Shown piece after piece: positions 8,306-18,356 of a stretch of DNA of 64,000 bases. The stretch comes from JAJYKC01 sp963823105. GTDB taxonomy: Bacteria; Acidobacteriota; Terriglobia; Bryobacterales; Bryobacteraceae. Under the pieces are notes generated by a model, which had not been told where the DNA came from, did no database searches, and was given only the letters and a program-made list of their open reading frames with translations. Made by a program: the position numbers and the translations under genes. Every line of letters starts with the position of its first letter. Position 1 is the stretch's first letter. Location: contig CAWGKC010000005.1 in NCBI GenBank assembly GCA_963823105.1, positions 1,364,001 through 1,428,000 on the forward strand, written 5' to 3'.

Positions 8306-9319
8306 CTAAGCGTAAAGCGGAGCCATCGAAACCAGGATCAATCCCGCGAGGAAAAGCAACAGCATCAGGCCCACAAGCCGGCGCACCTCGGGTTTCGCGC
8401 CGGCGAATTCTTTCCACACCAACAATCCCCACAGCGCGCTCACCAGGGTCGCACCTTGGCCGATCGCATAACTCACTGCGGGTCCAACCTGCACCGTCCG
8501 GGGCGCGCTGGCGGCGACGAAATTGGCGACCGCTCCGGTACACCAGATCACGCCCCCCAGCACACCGAGCGCGTGCTGTCTGCCGGTTCCGCCGAAATAT
8601 TCGAACATCCCGATGGGCGGCCCGTCCACCGGCAGGTTCAGGAAATAGAGGTTGTAGAAAAACGTCGAAAGAAAAATCCCCAGCGCGAATACGCAGGCGA
8701 CCGTGTATGGGCCGAGGCCGTTATCGCCTTGCTTGCTCATCTCCACTAGCGGATAAAACGATCCCATCAAAACACCGCTGACGAGGGAGATCGCGATTCC
8801 TTTGGTGGTGACTCTCCGGGCGGCGGCCGCGGTCCGCTTCCCGCGTTCGTATTTGGAATAGGCCATGGCGCTAACGACGATCGCCCCGAGCACCAATGCC
8901 ACGCCTCCGAACAACAGCGCGGGGCTTCCTTGCGGGTTGAGGATGAAACTCCAAATTACGCCGATCACGAGCGCCAGGCCGATGGCGATGGGGAAGGCCA
9001 CGGCCATGCCGGCGACGGCGATCGCCCCAACCAGAAGCATATTGGCCAAATTGAAAACCACTCCGCCCATCGCTCCGTACAGCAGTTTCGTTTTGCCGGC
9101 GATCAATAGATTGTCGTATACCGACAGTTCGTCGCCCATCGATCCCAAGCTCATGGCTGCGGCGATAGCGGCCAGTAGCACGCCGAAGGCGAAATCGTAA
9201 TAAAACAGCTCGAAGCGCCACTTGCCGCTGAGCTTCAGCGTATTGGCCCACGATCCCCAACAGATCATGGACAGGATGGAGCAAAGGATCGCCGCCGCAA
9301 AGGTCGCCGGAATGATCAC
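8306..9319 (-). CDS. GRP/RhaT-type sugar permease
   Basis: The 337-residue integral membrane protein has about ten hydrophobic segments and belongs to the drug/metabolite transporter superfamily, in the branch of glucose/ribose or rhamnose uptake permeases. The N-terminus has a conserved CWGSWANTLKL segment, and pairs such as GAMGGVVFNLANMLL and GVIWCTGAVANFVAA mark the two internal repeats. It probably imports a sugar by ion symport; the sugar cannot be read from sequence. Its ATG overlaps the stop of the secreted-protein gene upstream (9316-9319), so both are cotranscribed. Confidence 0.8.
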   Translation of the reverse strand: MIIPATFAAAILCSILSMICWGSWANTLKLSGKWRFELFYYDFAFGVLLAAIAAAMSLGSMGDELSVYDNLLIAGKTKLLYGAMGGVVFNLANMLLVGAIAVAGMAVAFPIAIGLALVIGVIWSFILNPQGSPALLFGGVALVLGAIVVSAMAYSKYERGKRTAAAARRVTTKGIAISLVSGVLMGSFYPLVEMSKQGDNGLGPYTVACVFALGIFLSTFFYNLYFLNLPVDGPPIGMFEYFGGTGRQHALGVLGGVIWCTGAVANFVAASAPRTVQVGPAVSYAIGQGATLVSALWGLLVWKEFAGAKPEVRRLVGLMLLLFLAGLILVSMAPLYA

Positions 9320-9696
9320 GCGTGCTTGGCGCCTTTCAGCGTGCCGCTATCGCCGCCCCCGGTCCACTTGCCCTCGAAGGTGGCGTCGGTCACCTTCAGC
9401 TTCACTTCGTAATCCTCTTCGCCGACCGTCGCTTTGAAGGTGACGTCGTCGCCGTCGGCCTGGATATTCGAAATCGGCATGGCCCCATCGTCGGTGCCCG
9501 CCGTGGCCACCAATTTCCCGTCTTCTTCCTTGACGGTGAGGGTGAATTTGAACTCGCTGCCGTCCGGCACGACCGAGACGCAGTCCCAGGTTCCAACGAT
9601 CGACGGGCTGGCGGCCGTCGCGCGCGGCGCGATGGCCAGGGCGAGGGCGGCGAGAAGACAGGATGCAAAGACAGAACGGAAGGTAAGTAGTTTCAT
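9316..9696 (-). CDS. Small exported protein, lipocalin-like strand pattern
   Basis: The 126-residue product has a Sec signal ending at ATA-ASP near residue 28. The mature part opens with SIVGTWDCVSV and runs through alternating strands (EFKFTLTVKEEDGKLVAT, later FEGKWTGGGDSGTLKG), a pattern common in small beta-barrel exported proteins of Acidobacteria and Bacteroidota. Function unknown. It is the promoter-proximal gene of a two-gene operon with the sugar permease (ATGA overlap). The 250 bases to the right, up to tRNA-Tyr, hold promoters only as far as I can see. Confidence 0.7.
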   Translation of the reverse strand: MKLLTFRSVFASCLLAALALAIAPRATAASPSIVGTWDCVSVVPDGSEFKFTLTVKEEDGKLVATAGTDDGAMPISNIQADGDDVTFKATVGEEDYEVKLKVTDATFEGKWTGGGDSGTLKGAKHA

Positions 9697-9947
9697 GAGG
9701 TTCTCCGGCTGGAGAGATTATACCCGTATTTTGCGTCTTGGCCAAGGAGCCGGATTGGGACATTCCCCCTCCGTTGCGCCCCGCCCCGCCATTCCCGTAC
9801 AATGGGAGGGTTCGGATCCCGGAGCGAATGGTACCGCTGGCGTAGCTCGCCTCGCATCCCCAAAGCCGGTTTTTTCTCTAAAACGATTTGGCCGAAGGAT
9901 GTTTGCGCCCGCCGGGCGCCTGCGGGTTCCGGTATGTTGGAAGACGA

Positions 9948-10036
9948 GGACAGGTGGCCGAGTGGTTAATGGCAGCAGACTGTAAATCTGCCGCTCCTTG
10001 CGAGCTACGGAGGTTCGAATCCTCCCCTGTCCACCA
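9948..10036 (+). tRNA. tRNA-Tyr (GTA)
   Basis: Acceptor arms GGACAGG (9948-9954) and CCTGTCC (10026-10032) pair fully, and CCA is encoded at 10034-10036. The anticodon loop CTGTAAA gives GTA at 9982-9984. A long variable arm, as expected for tRNA-Tyr, and the T-loop TTCGAAT are visible. Confidence 0.95.
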
Positions 10037-10041
10037 GTCGG

Positions 10042-10117
<76 letters not shown>

Positions 10118-10182
10118 GAGATTTTCCGCTCCGCCGAAGAACGATTTCGCCGGACGGTTTTTGAGAAACGGATTTAGCGCAA

Positions 10183-11370
<1,188 letters not shown>

Positions 11371-11401
11371 CGGCGCCCAAGGCTTTTACAAGGAGTTTTA
11401 T

Positions 11402-11554
11402 ATGGCAAGAGAGATCATTACGTTTCAATGCGGGGAGTGCAAGCGCAAAAACTACAGCGGCACTAAGAACAAGAAAACCACGACGGAGCGCATCGAATTG
11501 AGCAAGTTCTGTCCGTTCTGCCGCAAGCACCAGCCGCACAAGGAAATCAAGTAA
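11402..11554 (+). CDS. rpmG: 50S ribosomal protein L33
   Basis: The 50-residue protein MAREIITFQCGECKRKNY...HKEIK has the two zinc-type pairs CGEC and CPFC of the C+ form of L33, and the conserved TKNKKTT core. It sits between tuf and tRNA-Trp with a ribosome binding site (AAGGAG) about 6 bases upstream. The order tuf-rpmG-trnW-secE-nusG is conserved in many bacteria. Confidence 0.96.
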   Translation: MAREIITFQCGECKRKNYSGTKNKKTTTERIELSKFCPFCRKHQPHKEIK

Positions 11555-11611
11555 ACTGGACGTGGAGGCGGCGTGTTTTCCTAGCGCCGCCGCGCCCGGT
11601 TCGCTGACAAT

Positions 11612-11686
11612 AGGGGCGTAGGTTTAACGGCAGACCAGCGGTCTCCAAAACCGCGAGTGGGGGTTCGAATCCCTCCGCCCCTGCCA
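11612..11686 (+). tRNA. tRNA-Trp (CCA)
   Basis: Acceptor arms AGGGGCG and CGCCCCT pair; the 3' CCA is encoded. The anticodon loop CTCCAAA gives CCA. The gene lies between rpmG and secE, its usual place. Confidence 0.95.
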
Positions 11687-11715
11687 ATTCGGGGAACGGG
11701 AAGACGAAGGGTAGT

Positions 11716-12030
11716 ATGGCAATCGTACAAAGCACACAAGAGCAACCGACAAATTTCGCCGAGCGCGCGCTCGCCTGGCCCAACCAGTTCCGTAATTACA
11801 TCGACGATCTACGCATGGAAATGCGCAAGGTTTCCTGGCCTAACGCAAAACAGGTCCGGGGCACGACTTTCGTCGTCCTGATCGCCATCTTCGCCTTTGC
11901 CGCCTACTTCGCCGTGGTCGATTCCATCTGCAATCAAACCATCACCCGGCTCTTCAACATCCCTAACCAAATAGGCCTTCCGGAACCCGCCGAACAGAAT
12001 GGACGAAGAACAAATGAATTCGGAAATTGA
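11716..12030 (+). CDS. secE: Preprotein translocase subunit SecE
   Basis: SecE is the clamp subunit of the SecYEG channel in the inner membrane. The 104-residue protein has the conserved cytoplasmic amphipathic segment ELRKVxWP-like (MEMRKVSWPNAKQV, residues 35-48) followed by a single membrane helix TTFVVLIAIFAFAAYFAVVD. The tail after the helix is longer than usual and overlaps the nusG start by 32 bases, so the two genes are coupled. Confidence 0.93.
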   Translation: MAIVQSTQEQPTNFAERALAWPNQFRNYIDDLRMEMRKVSWPNAKQVRGTTFVVLIAIFAFAAYFAVVDSICNQTITRLFNIPNQIGLPEPAEQNGRRTNEFGN

Positions 12031-12676
12031 ACCCGCTGAGCCTCCCGCCGCGGATCTCGCCGCCGCCGACGAGGAAGCGATCGAGGCCATGGAGACCGAA
12101 TCGCCCGCTCCCGAGCCGGAAGCGGAAGCCGAAACCCTGCCCCTCTCGACGAAGAAGTGGTTCATCATTCACACCTATTCCGGCTTCGAGCAAAAGGTCG
12201 CCGATTCTCTCCGCAGCCGCGCCGAGGCCTTCGGCTTCGACGACAAAATCGGCCAGATCCTCATCCCCACCGAGGAAGTGGTGGAGCTGCGCAACGGCAA
12301 GAAAGTCACCAGCAAGCGCATGCTCTATCCCGGCTACGTGCTCGTCGAAATGGACATGAGCGACCAGCTCTGGCACGAGGTGAAGGACACCCCGCGCGTC
12401 ACCGGCTTCGTCGGCGGCGGCAACAACCCCGTCCCGCTCACCGCCGACGAAGTGAACCAGATTCTCTACCGCCAGGCCACCGCCGCCGAGCGCCCGCGCC
12501 CCAAGCTAACCTTCGAAAAGAACGAAACCGTGCGCATCATCGAAGGCCCGTTCGCCACCTTCTCCGGCAAGGTGGACGAGGTCAATCCGGAGCGCAACAC
12601 CCTCCGCGTTCTCGTCACGATTTTCGGCCGCGCTACGCCGGTCGAACTCGATTTCTTACAAGTGGAAAAGATTTAG
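11999..12676 (+). CDS. nusG: Transcription elongation/antitermination factor NusG
   Basis: NusG binds RNA polymerase and links it to Rho or the ribosome. An acidic, Pro/Ala/Glu-rich extension of about 48 residues precedes the NGN domain, which starts KKWFIIHTYSGFEQKVADSL. The C-terminal KOW motif reads VRIIEGPFATFSGKVDEV. The ATG at 11999 is used here; a second ATG at 12014 would shorten the extension slightly. Such acidic extensions occur in Acidobacteriota and some other phyla. Confidence 0.96.
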   Translation: MDEEQMNSEIEPAEPPAADLAAADEEAIEAMETESPAPEPEAEAETLPLSTKKWFIIHTYSGFEQKVADSLRSRAEAFGFDDKIGQILIPTEEVVELRNGKKVTSKRMLYPGYVLVEMDMSDQLWHEVKDTPRVTGFVGGGNNPVPLTADEVNQILYRQATAAERPRPKLTFEKNETVRIIEGPFATFSGKVDEVNPERNTLRVLVTIFGRATPVELDFLQVEKI

Positions 12677-12685
12677 GAACCCGCA

Positions 12686-13114
12686 ATGGCAAAGAAAATT
12701 ACCGCGCAGGTAAAACTGCAGATCCCCGCCGGCAAGGCGACCCCCGCTCCTCCCGTCGGCACCGCGCTCGGTCCGCAGGGCGTCAACATCATGGAGTTCT
12801 GCAAGGCGTTCAACGCCAAGACCTCCGCCAAGGACCAGGAAGGCCTGATCATCCCCGTGGTGATCACCATCTTCTCGGACCGCTCCTTCACCTTCATCAC
12901 CAAGACTCCGCCCGTGCCCGTGCTCATCAAGCGCGCCTGCGGATTGGCGAAAGGCTCGGCCGAGCCGAACAAGAACAAGGTCGGCCAAATCACCCTGAAG
13001 CAGGTGGAAGAGATCGCCAAGCTCAAAATGCCCGACCTGAATTGCTTCGACGTCCAAGCCGCGATGAACTCCGTTCGCGGCACCGCCCGCAGCATGGGCA
13101 TCGACGTCATCTAA
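12686..13114 (+). CDS. rplK: 50S ribosomal protein L11
   Basis: The 142-residue protein has the L11 N-terminal motif KLQIPAGKATPAPPVGTALG and the C-terminal rRNA-binding domain ending RGTARSMGIDVI. It follows nusG by 9 bases. The operon ends here: the next gene is carB on the other strand, 14 bases away, and the rplA-rplJ-rplL-rpoB block that normally follows is absent from the window. Confidence 0.97.
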   Translation: MAKKITAQVKLQIPAGKATPAPPVGTALGPQGVNIMEFCKAFNAKTSAKDQEGLIIPVVITIFSDRSFTFITKTPPVPVLIKRACGLAKGSAEPNKNKVGQITLKQVEEIAKLKMPDLNCFDVQAAMNSVRGTARSMGIDVI

Positions 13115-13128
13115 CCGGCTTCTTCGAT

Positions 13129-16100
13129 TCAGTCTCCCCGAGCCGCCGCCGCGGCCATGTGAATCTCCTGCAAATTCCAAACCCGGATCGGGTCCCGACG
13201 CCGGCTGGCGATCGCTTCCCCCGCCGCCCGCGCGCCGCTCATCGTCGTGATGCAGGGAATCCTGCACGCTACCGCCGCGCGCCGGATCGCCTGCTCATCG
13301 GGAAACGTCCGCCCTCCCGTCGTCGTGTAGATAATCAACTGCACCGTCCCCGCCTTCAATAAATCCACGGCGTTCGGCCGCCCTTCGTTCACCTTGAACA
13401 CGATCTTGCACCCGATCCCCGCCGCCTTCAACGCCGCCGCGGTCCCGCGCGTCGCGTACAGCGCGAACCCGAACTCCGCGAATCGCCGCGCCACTTCCAC
13501 CGCCGCCGCCTTGTCTCTATCGTTCACGCTCAAAAACACCGCGCCTTTGTCGGGAATCGGCGTCCCCGCGCCCACCTGCGCCTTGCCGAACGCCTCCCCG
13601 AAATTCTCTCCCACGCCCATCACTTCGCCCGTCGAACGCATCTCCGGCCCCAGCGCCGGATCGACGCCCGGAAATTTATTGAACGGAAACACCGGCGATT
13701 TCACGAACACCTTCGGCGGCCTCAACTCGCCGTTCACCGCGCCTCCCGTCAAGTCCGCGAACTCCTCCAGCTTCCGCCCCAGCATCAATCCCACGGCGAT
13801 CTTCGGCAGCGGCACCCCCGTCGCCTTGCTCACGTAAGGCACCGTGCGCGACGCCCGCGGATTCACTTCCAGCACATACACCGACCCGTTTTGAATCGCG
13901 TACTGCACGTTCATCAGCCCGATCACGTTCAACGCCCGCGCCAGCCGCCTCGTGTGGGACCGGATCGTTTCCAGCGTCTCCTCGCGCAGCGAATGCGGCG
14001 GCAGCACGCACGAGCTATCGCCCGAATGCACGCCCGCCTCTTCGATATGCTCCATGATCCCCGCGATCAGCACGCTCTCGCCGTCGCACAGCGCGTCCAC
14101 GTCCACTTCCGTCGCGTCTTCGAGAAACCGGTCGATCAACACCGGCCGGTCCTGGGAATAGTTCACCGCCTCGCGCATGTACTGCCGCACCGTGTCCTCG
14201 TCGTAGGCGATCACCATCGCCCGCCCGCCCAGCACATAGCTCGGCCGCACCAGCACCGGAAACCCCAGCCGCCGCGCCAGAACGCAGGCCTCTTCCGCGC
14301 TCGTCGCCGTTCCGTTCGCCGGCGATGCGATGCCCAACTCGTCCAACAACCGCCCGAACAGCTTGCGGTCCTCCGCCAGATCGATGTTCTGCGGATTCGT
14401 CCCGATAATCGGCACTCCGGCGTTCTGCAGCGGGATCGCCAGGTTCAGCGGCGTCTGCCCGCCAAACTGCACGATCATCCCGTCCGGCTTCTCCACATCC
14501 ACGATGTTCAGCACTTCTTCAAGCGTCAACGGCTCGAAATAAAGCCGGTCGCTGGTGTCGTAATCGGTCGAGACGGTCTCCGGATTGCAGTTCACCATGA
14601 TCGACTCGTGCCCGAACTCGCGCAGCGCAAACGAGGCGTGGCAGCAACAATAGTCAAACTCGATCCCCTGGCCGATCCGGTTCGGCCCGCTGCCCAGAAT
14701 CATCACCTTCTTTCGATCGCTGGGCCGCGCCTCGTCCTCCGATTCATACGACGAATAAAGATACGGCGTGAAGCTTTCGAACTCCGCCGCGCACGTGTCC
14801 ACGCGATTAAACACCGCCGTCACGCCCATCCGCTTCCGCCGCTCGCGCACCGCCGCCGGCTCCGAATTCCACATCCGCGCCAGCCGCGTATCCGACACGC
14901 CATTGCGCTTCGCCCGCCGCATCAGCGCGCTGGAAACCCCCTCCAGCGTCTCCCCCGCCAGTTCGGCTTCGAGCGCCACCGCTTCTTCCATCTGCCGCAG
15001 AAACCACGGATCGATCCCGGTGATGTCGTGGATCTCCTCCACCGCCGTGCCCCGCTGCAGCGCGAAAAAGATGTAGTCAAGCCGCTCCGGATTCGGCGTA
15101 ATCAAGCGATTCGAAATCAGGTTCTCGTCCAGCTTCCGCGCCGCCGGCGTCTTGCCCGTCTCCAGGCCCCGGATGCCTTTCGCCAGCGCCTGTTTGAACG
15201 TCCGCCCGATCGACATCACCTCGCCCACCGACTTCATCTGCGTTCCCAGCACCGCTTCGGCGCCCGGGAATTTCTCGAACTGCCAGCGCGGAATCTTCAC
15301 CACCACGTAATCGAGCGACGGCTCGAAACACGCCGGCGTCACCTTCGTAATGTCGTTCTTCAATTCGTCCAGCCGGTACCCCACCGCCAGCTTCGCCGCG
15401 ATCTTGGCGATCGGGAACCCCGTCGCTTTCGACGCCAGCGCCGAGCTCCGCGACACCCGCGGATTCATCTCCACGATCACCATCCGCCCGTCCGCCGGGT
15501 TAATCGCGAACTGCACGTTCGATCCGCCCGTATCCACGCCGATCTCCCGCAGGCACCTCAGCGCCGCGTCGCGCATCATCTGGTACTCGCGGTCCGTCAG
15601 CGTCTGCGCCGGCGCCACCGTAATCGAATCGCCCGTATGCACGCCCATCGGATCGAAATTCTCGATCGAGCAAACGACGATCGCATTATCGGCCAGATCC
15701 CGCATCACCTCCAGCTCGAATTCCTTCCACCCGATGACGCTCTCCTCCACCAGCACTTCGTGAACCGGCGAAAGATCGATCCCGCGTTCCAGAATCTCCG
15801 CCATCTCCTCGCGGTTGTATGCGATCCCTCCGCCCGTCCCGCCCATCGTGAAACTCGGCCGCAGGATGACCGGATACCCGATGCGCTCCGCAAACGCCAG
15901 TCCGTCCTCGACGTTGTTCACCAGTTGCGACTGCGTCATATCGAGGCCGATCTTCCGCATCGCGTCTTTGAACAGCAGCCGGTCCTCGGCTTTCTTGATC
16001 GATTCGATCTTGGCCCCGATCAGCTCGACGCCATACTTATCCAGCACCCCCGCTTCCGCTAGCGAAACGGCCAGGTTCAGCCCCGTTTGCCCGCCCACCG

Positions 16101-16365
16101 TCGACAGCAGCGCGTCGGGCCGTTCACGCCGGATTATCTCTTCCGCGAACGCCACCGTCAAGGGCTCGACGTAAGTGCAGTCGGCCAGCTCCGGATCGGT
16201 CATGATCGTCGCCGGATTGGAGTTGATCAGGATCGTCCGGTACCCATCCGCCCGCAGCGCCTTGCAAGCCTGCGCGCCCGAATAATCGAACTCGCACGCC
16301 TGACCGATCACGATCGGCCCGGAACCCACGATCAGGATGCAATGAAGGTCGTCGCGGCGCGGCAT
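13129..16365 (-). CDS. carB: Carbamoyl-phosphate synthase large subunit
   Basis: The large subunit makes carbamoyl phosphate from bicarbonate, ammonia and two ATP, for pyrimidines and arginine. The 1078-residue protein has the two homologous ATP-grasp halves, each opening with a similar motif (GSGPIVIGQACEFDYSG near residue 13, GSGPNRIGQGIEFDYCC near 560), and a C-terminal methylglyoxal-synthase-like allosteric domain from about residue 940. It is intact. carA lies about 2 kb upstream on the same strand, separated by an accessory insertion, so here each gene has its own upstream element. Confidence 0.97.
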   Translation of the reverse strand: MPRRDDLHCILIVGSGPIVIGQACEFDYSGAQACKALRADGYRTILINSNPATIMTDPELADCTYVEPLTVAFAEEIIRRERPDALLSTVGGQTGLNLAVSLAEAGVLDKYGVELIGAKIESIKKAEDRLLFKDAMRKIGLDMTQSQLVNNVEDGLAFAERIGYPVILRPSFTMGGTGGGIAYNREEMAEILERGIDLSPVHEVLVEESVIGWKEFELEVMRDLADNAIVVCSIENFDPMGVHTGDSITVAPAQTLTDREYQMMRDAALRCLREIGVDTGGSNVQFAINPADGRMVIVEMNPRVSRSSALASKATGFPIAKIAAKLAVGYRLDELKNDITKVTPACFEPSLDYVVVKIPRWQFEKFPGAEAVLGTQMKSVGEVMSIGRTFKQALAKGIRGLETGKTPAARKLDENLISNRLITPNPERLDYIFFALQRGTAVEEIHDITGIDPWFLRQMEEAVALEAELAGETLEGVSSALMRRAKRNGVSDTRLARMWNSEPAAVRERRKRMGVTAVFNRVDTCAAEFESFTPYLYSSYESEDEARPSDRKKVMILGSGPNRIGQGIEFDYCCCHASFALREFGHESIMVNCNPETVSTDYDTSDRLYFEPLTLEEVLNIVDVEKPDGMIVQFGGQTPLNLAIPLQNAGVPIIGTNPQNIDLAEDRKLFGRLLDELGIASPANGTATSAEEACVLARRLGFPVLVRPSYVLGGRAMVIAYDEDTVRQYMREAVNYSQDRPVLIDRFLEDATEVDVDALCDGESVLIAGIMEHIEEAGVHSGDSSCVLPPHSLREETLETIRSHTRRLARALNVIGLMNVQYAIQNGSVYVLEVNPRASRTVPYVSKATGVPLPKIAVGLMLGRKLEEFADLTGGAVNGELRPPKVFVKSPVFPFNKFPGVDPALGPEMRSTGEVMGVGENFGEAFGKAQVGAGTPIPDKGAVFLSVNDRDKAAAVEVARRFAEFGFALYATRGTAAALKAAGIGCKIVFKVNEGRPNAVDLLKAGTVQLIIYTTTGGRTFPDEQAIRRAAVACRIPCITTMSGARAAGEAIASRRRDPIRVWNLQEIHMAAAAARGD

Positions 16366-16402
16366 CAGGTGCGCACACTCCCGCCAAAGCGAGTAATTTT
16401 AT

Positions 16403-16433
16403 AAGGGGGAAACAACTTCTATTGAAACATGAA
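16403..16433 (-). promoter_or_regulatory. Shared element upstream of carB
   Basis: On the + strand this stretch reads AAGGGGGAAACAACTTCT then ATTGAAACATGAA. Almost the same sequence occurs upstream of carA at 19533-19561, at nearly the same distance from the start codon (about 38-68 bases). It is probably the promoter or an operator common to the two genes. I cannot place -35 and -10 boxes with certainty. Confidence 0.5.
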
Positions 16434-16498
16434 GCGCCCGCCTGGGCCAAACCGCTCGTTGCAACGGAGCGCACGCCACACCACCCAGCCGCCGCTCG

Positions 16499-16675
16499 CT
16501 AGCCCACCATGCATTTCCGGGCGCGTCCGCGCCGCTTCACATCCGCGGCCAGTTCGCGCATCGATTTCCGCGTGATGACCCGTCCTTCGCCACGCGCAAG
16601 AGAAGCTCCCCCCTCATCGGCGGCGGCAAGGATTTCCGCGCGCCTGCGTTCGCGTTCCTCGTCGGGGGTAAATTG
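16499..16675 (-). pseudogene. Internally deleted copy of the ParD-like antitoxin gene
   Basis: Bases 16525-16660 match 18017-18152 of the intact antitoxin gene with about 8 differences in 136. The encoded text is RAEILAAADEGGASLARGEG then VITRKSMRELAADVKRRG. Upstream, the match jumps to the region near 18236: about 84 bases (28 codons) are deleted so that TPD joins EERER. The C-terminus diverges into a short tail ending CMVG. No start codon with a good context is seen. Confidence 0.75.
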
Positions 16676-16720
16676 ACTTTCGTTTTACTTTCCCACATCA
16701 TGGGCCATGGTGTGACCAAG

Positions 16721-17347
16721 ATGGTTTGCCCAAGACTAACGCTAACGGTCCTAACGGTCCTAACGGTCCTGTGCATCGGCGCCACCGACTACGCCCAATC
16801 CCCAAAAATCAAAATTCCCCCGGAGATCGCTGCATACGGTGTAACCCTTCTGAGCGCCAGCAACCCGTTAGCATCCGAGTTCGTCCATAGTCTTCTCGGC
16901 GCTGAGGCCGCCGCCTTTGCGCCTGTCCTGCCTTATGGGGCCGTCATCGTAAATAACGGCGAGCATAGGCTGCTGCAAACGAGCGTGGGGTTTAAATGGC
17001 GGGATCCCGCCAGGATCGTGCCCAATCCCGCACTCTACATATCGCTCACCGCTTTCAGTCGCGCCGTGCCCACCCAGGTGAAGCCGGGGGACTCGAAACT
17101 GGTCTTCCCCTCTCGCGAACTGAATTATTGGGTCGGCAGAAAGGCATACGATCCTGGAAACGCTGCCCCAGTCTCTACCGTCATGGAGGCCATAAACAAA
17201 GTTGCGCAGGATTTCGCTCCCCGGGCATCCACGTTCAATCTGGAACTTGATTCCGTGACCGTCGAGCACGTGGGGCTCGTAGGGCCGGACGTTGTGGGGC
17301 GTCGCAACCACGACACGGCCGAATTGCTGCGGGGAGAGCTCCCGTAA
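16721..17347 (+). CDS. Exported protein of unknown function
   Basis: I chose ATG 16721; the frame is open back to 16673. The 208-residue product has a signal peptide whose hydrophobic core is made by an in-frame 9-base repeat (LTV-LTV-LTV), with cleavage near ATDYAQ. The mature part has no domain I recognise; it contains SVGFKWRDPARIVPNPALYI and a C-terminal LDSVTVEHVGLVGPDVVGR. It lies on the + strand inside the carA-carB interval, between the copied carA tail and the copied antitoxin fragment, so it probably arrived with them. Confidence 0.65.
   Translation: MVCPRLTLTVLTVLTVLCIGATDYAQSPKIKIPPEIAAYGVTLLSASNPLASEFVHSLLGAEAAAFAPVLPYGAVIVNNGEHRLLQTSVGFKWRDPARIVPNPALYISLTAFSRAVPTQVKPGDSKLVFPSRELNYWVGRKAYDPGNAAPVSTVMEAINKVAQDFAPRASTFNLELDSVTVEHVGLVGPDVVGRRNHDTAELLRGELP
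16742..16768 (+). repeat. Three tandem 9-base units (CTAACGGTC) in a signal peptide
   Basis: Three perfect units, preceded by a partial CTAACG, encode repeated Leu-Thr-Val. Because the unit is a multiple of three, slippage would change the length of the hydrophobic core but not the frame. Confidence 0.85.
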
Positions 17348-17405
17348 CGAAGAAATCGATCGTATCGCCGGCCCTCCCGCTGGCGCGGCCCCCAGCCCTT
17401 CCCCG

Positions 17406-17626
17406 CATCCATCATCCGCGCGAATTCGTCGAACAAATAATGCGAGTCGTGCGGCCCCGGCGCGGCCTCCGGATGATACTGTACGCAAAACACCGGATGC
17501 TCGCGATGACGAAACCCTTCCAGCGTCTGGTCGTTCAAATTCACGTGCGTCGCCTCCAGCGTATTCAGATTCAGCGAATCCGGATCCACCGCGAACCCGT
17601 GGTTGTGCGAAGTGATCTCCTCCTTA
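17406..17626 (-). pseudogene. Duplicated 3' end of carA
   Basis: The 221 bases match 18374-18594 with about 10 differences (near 95 percent), mostly synonymous. The encoded text (DPDSLNLNTLEATHVNLND and HREHPVFCVQYHPEAAPG) is the end of the glutaminase domain. It lacks the catalytic Cys region and any start. At the tail, MMDEGKKG-stop of carA is replaced by MMDAGKGWG and an open frame. Match breaks sharply at the high-coordinate end. Confidence 0.88.
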
Positions 17627-17674
17627 CCGGCTTAACGGGATCCGTCAATGGCGAACTCACCGTCGGCGTTTCGG

Positions 17675-17974
17675 CTAACGCCCGAATAGCGCTTCGATAT
17701 TCCGGCTGCCGCGCACGACGCGAAGAATCAGCACGTTCGCGCCCTCTTTCCGGTGAACGATCACGTACTCGCCAACAGGAAAGCTTCGTAGGCCGGCACG
17801 TAAATCCGCATCGCGGGCGCGCCCGATGTTGGGATGGTCGGCGAGAAGAAAAAACCGTTCGGTGATGGAGTCGATGAGACGATCGGCAATCTCGACGCTT
17901 CCGCCCTTCGAAGCCACGTAGTACCAAATGTCATCCAGATCGGAATCGGCTTGCCGCGAGCGGCGCTGTCCCAT
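17675..17974 (-). CDS. ParE/RelE-family toxin
   Basis: The 99-residue protein has the compact toxin fold of the RelE/ParE superfamily: DSDLDDIWYYVASKG at the N-terminus, LADHPNIGRARDADLRAGLRS in the middle and YVIVHRKEGANVLILRVV GS-type strands at the end. It lacks obvious RelE catalytic residues, which fits ParE, a gyrase inhibitor; the target is inferred from family. It overlaps the end of the antitoxin gene by 44 bases, the usual antitoxin-first order. Confidence 0.85.
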   Translation of the reverse strand: MGQRRSRQADSDLDDIWYYVASKGGSVEIADRLIDSITERFFLLADHPNIGRARDADLRAGLRSFPVGEYVIVHRKEGANVLILRVVRGSRNIEALFGR

Positions 17975-18260
17975 CAGCGCGGCGTCTGTTGCTCGGAGGC
18001 GAGGCGAGGCGAGCCAGTCCGCGCCGCTTCACATCCGCGGCCAGTTCGCGCATCGATTTCCGCGTGATGACCCGTCCTTCGCCACGCGCGAGAGAAGCTT
18101 CAGCCTCATCGACGGCGGCAAGGATTTCCGCACGCGTGCGTTCGCGCTCCTCCCATAACGAAAGAGCTTCCTTCACCGCGTCTTCCTCGCACGCAATCCG
18201 CCCGCTCTCGATAGCTTGGCGGACGAACGCTTCCTGGTCCGGAGTAAGCAGGACTTCCAT
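17931..18260 (-). CDS. ParD-like antitoxin (CopG/RHH type)
   Basis: I chose the ATG at 18258-18260, giving MEVLLTPDQEAFVRQAIESG, a typical ParD beginning; the frame is open to 18296. The N-terminal part is the dimeric ribbon-helix-helix DNA-binding domain, and the C-terminal part (RRGLARLAS onward) should bind the toxin. The pair would be self-regulated through the operator upstream of 18260. The gene's middle and end are copied at 16499-16675. The C-terminal tail after RRG is poorly conserved in type. Confidence 0.82.
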   Translation of the reverse strand: MEVLLTPDQEAFVRQAIESGRIACEEDAVKEALSLWEERERTRAEILAAVDEAEASLARGEGRVITRKSMRELAADVKRRGLARLASPPSNRRRADGTAPLAASRFRSG

Positions 18261-18356
18261 AACCTTCAAGGTACGGACTGCCGGGCCGGCTGTCAAGCGT
18301 AGCTTCGCGGCCTGCGCTCGACCGTCTCGACGCTCTTCGCACTCCTTCGCTCGGAC

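Noticed and set aside
13891..16062. A 723-codon open frame opposite carB
   Set aside because: Shadow of the GC-rich carB gene; His/Arg/Pro-rich text with no domain.
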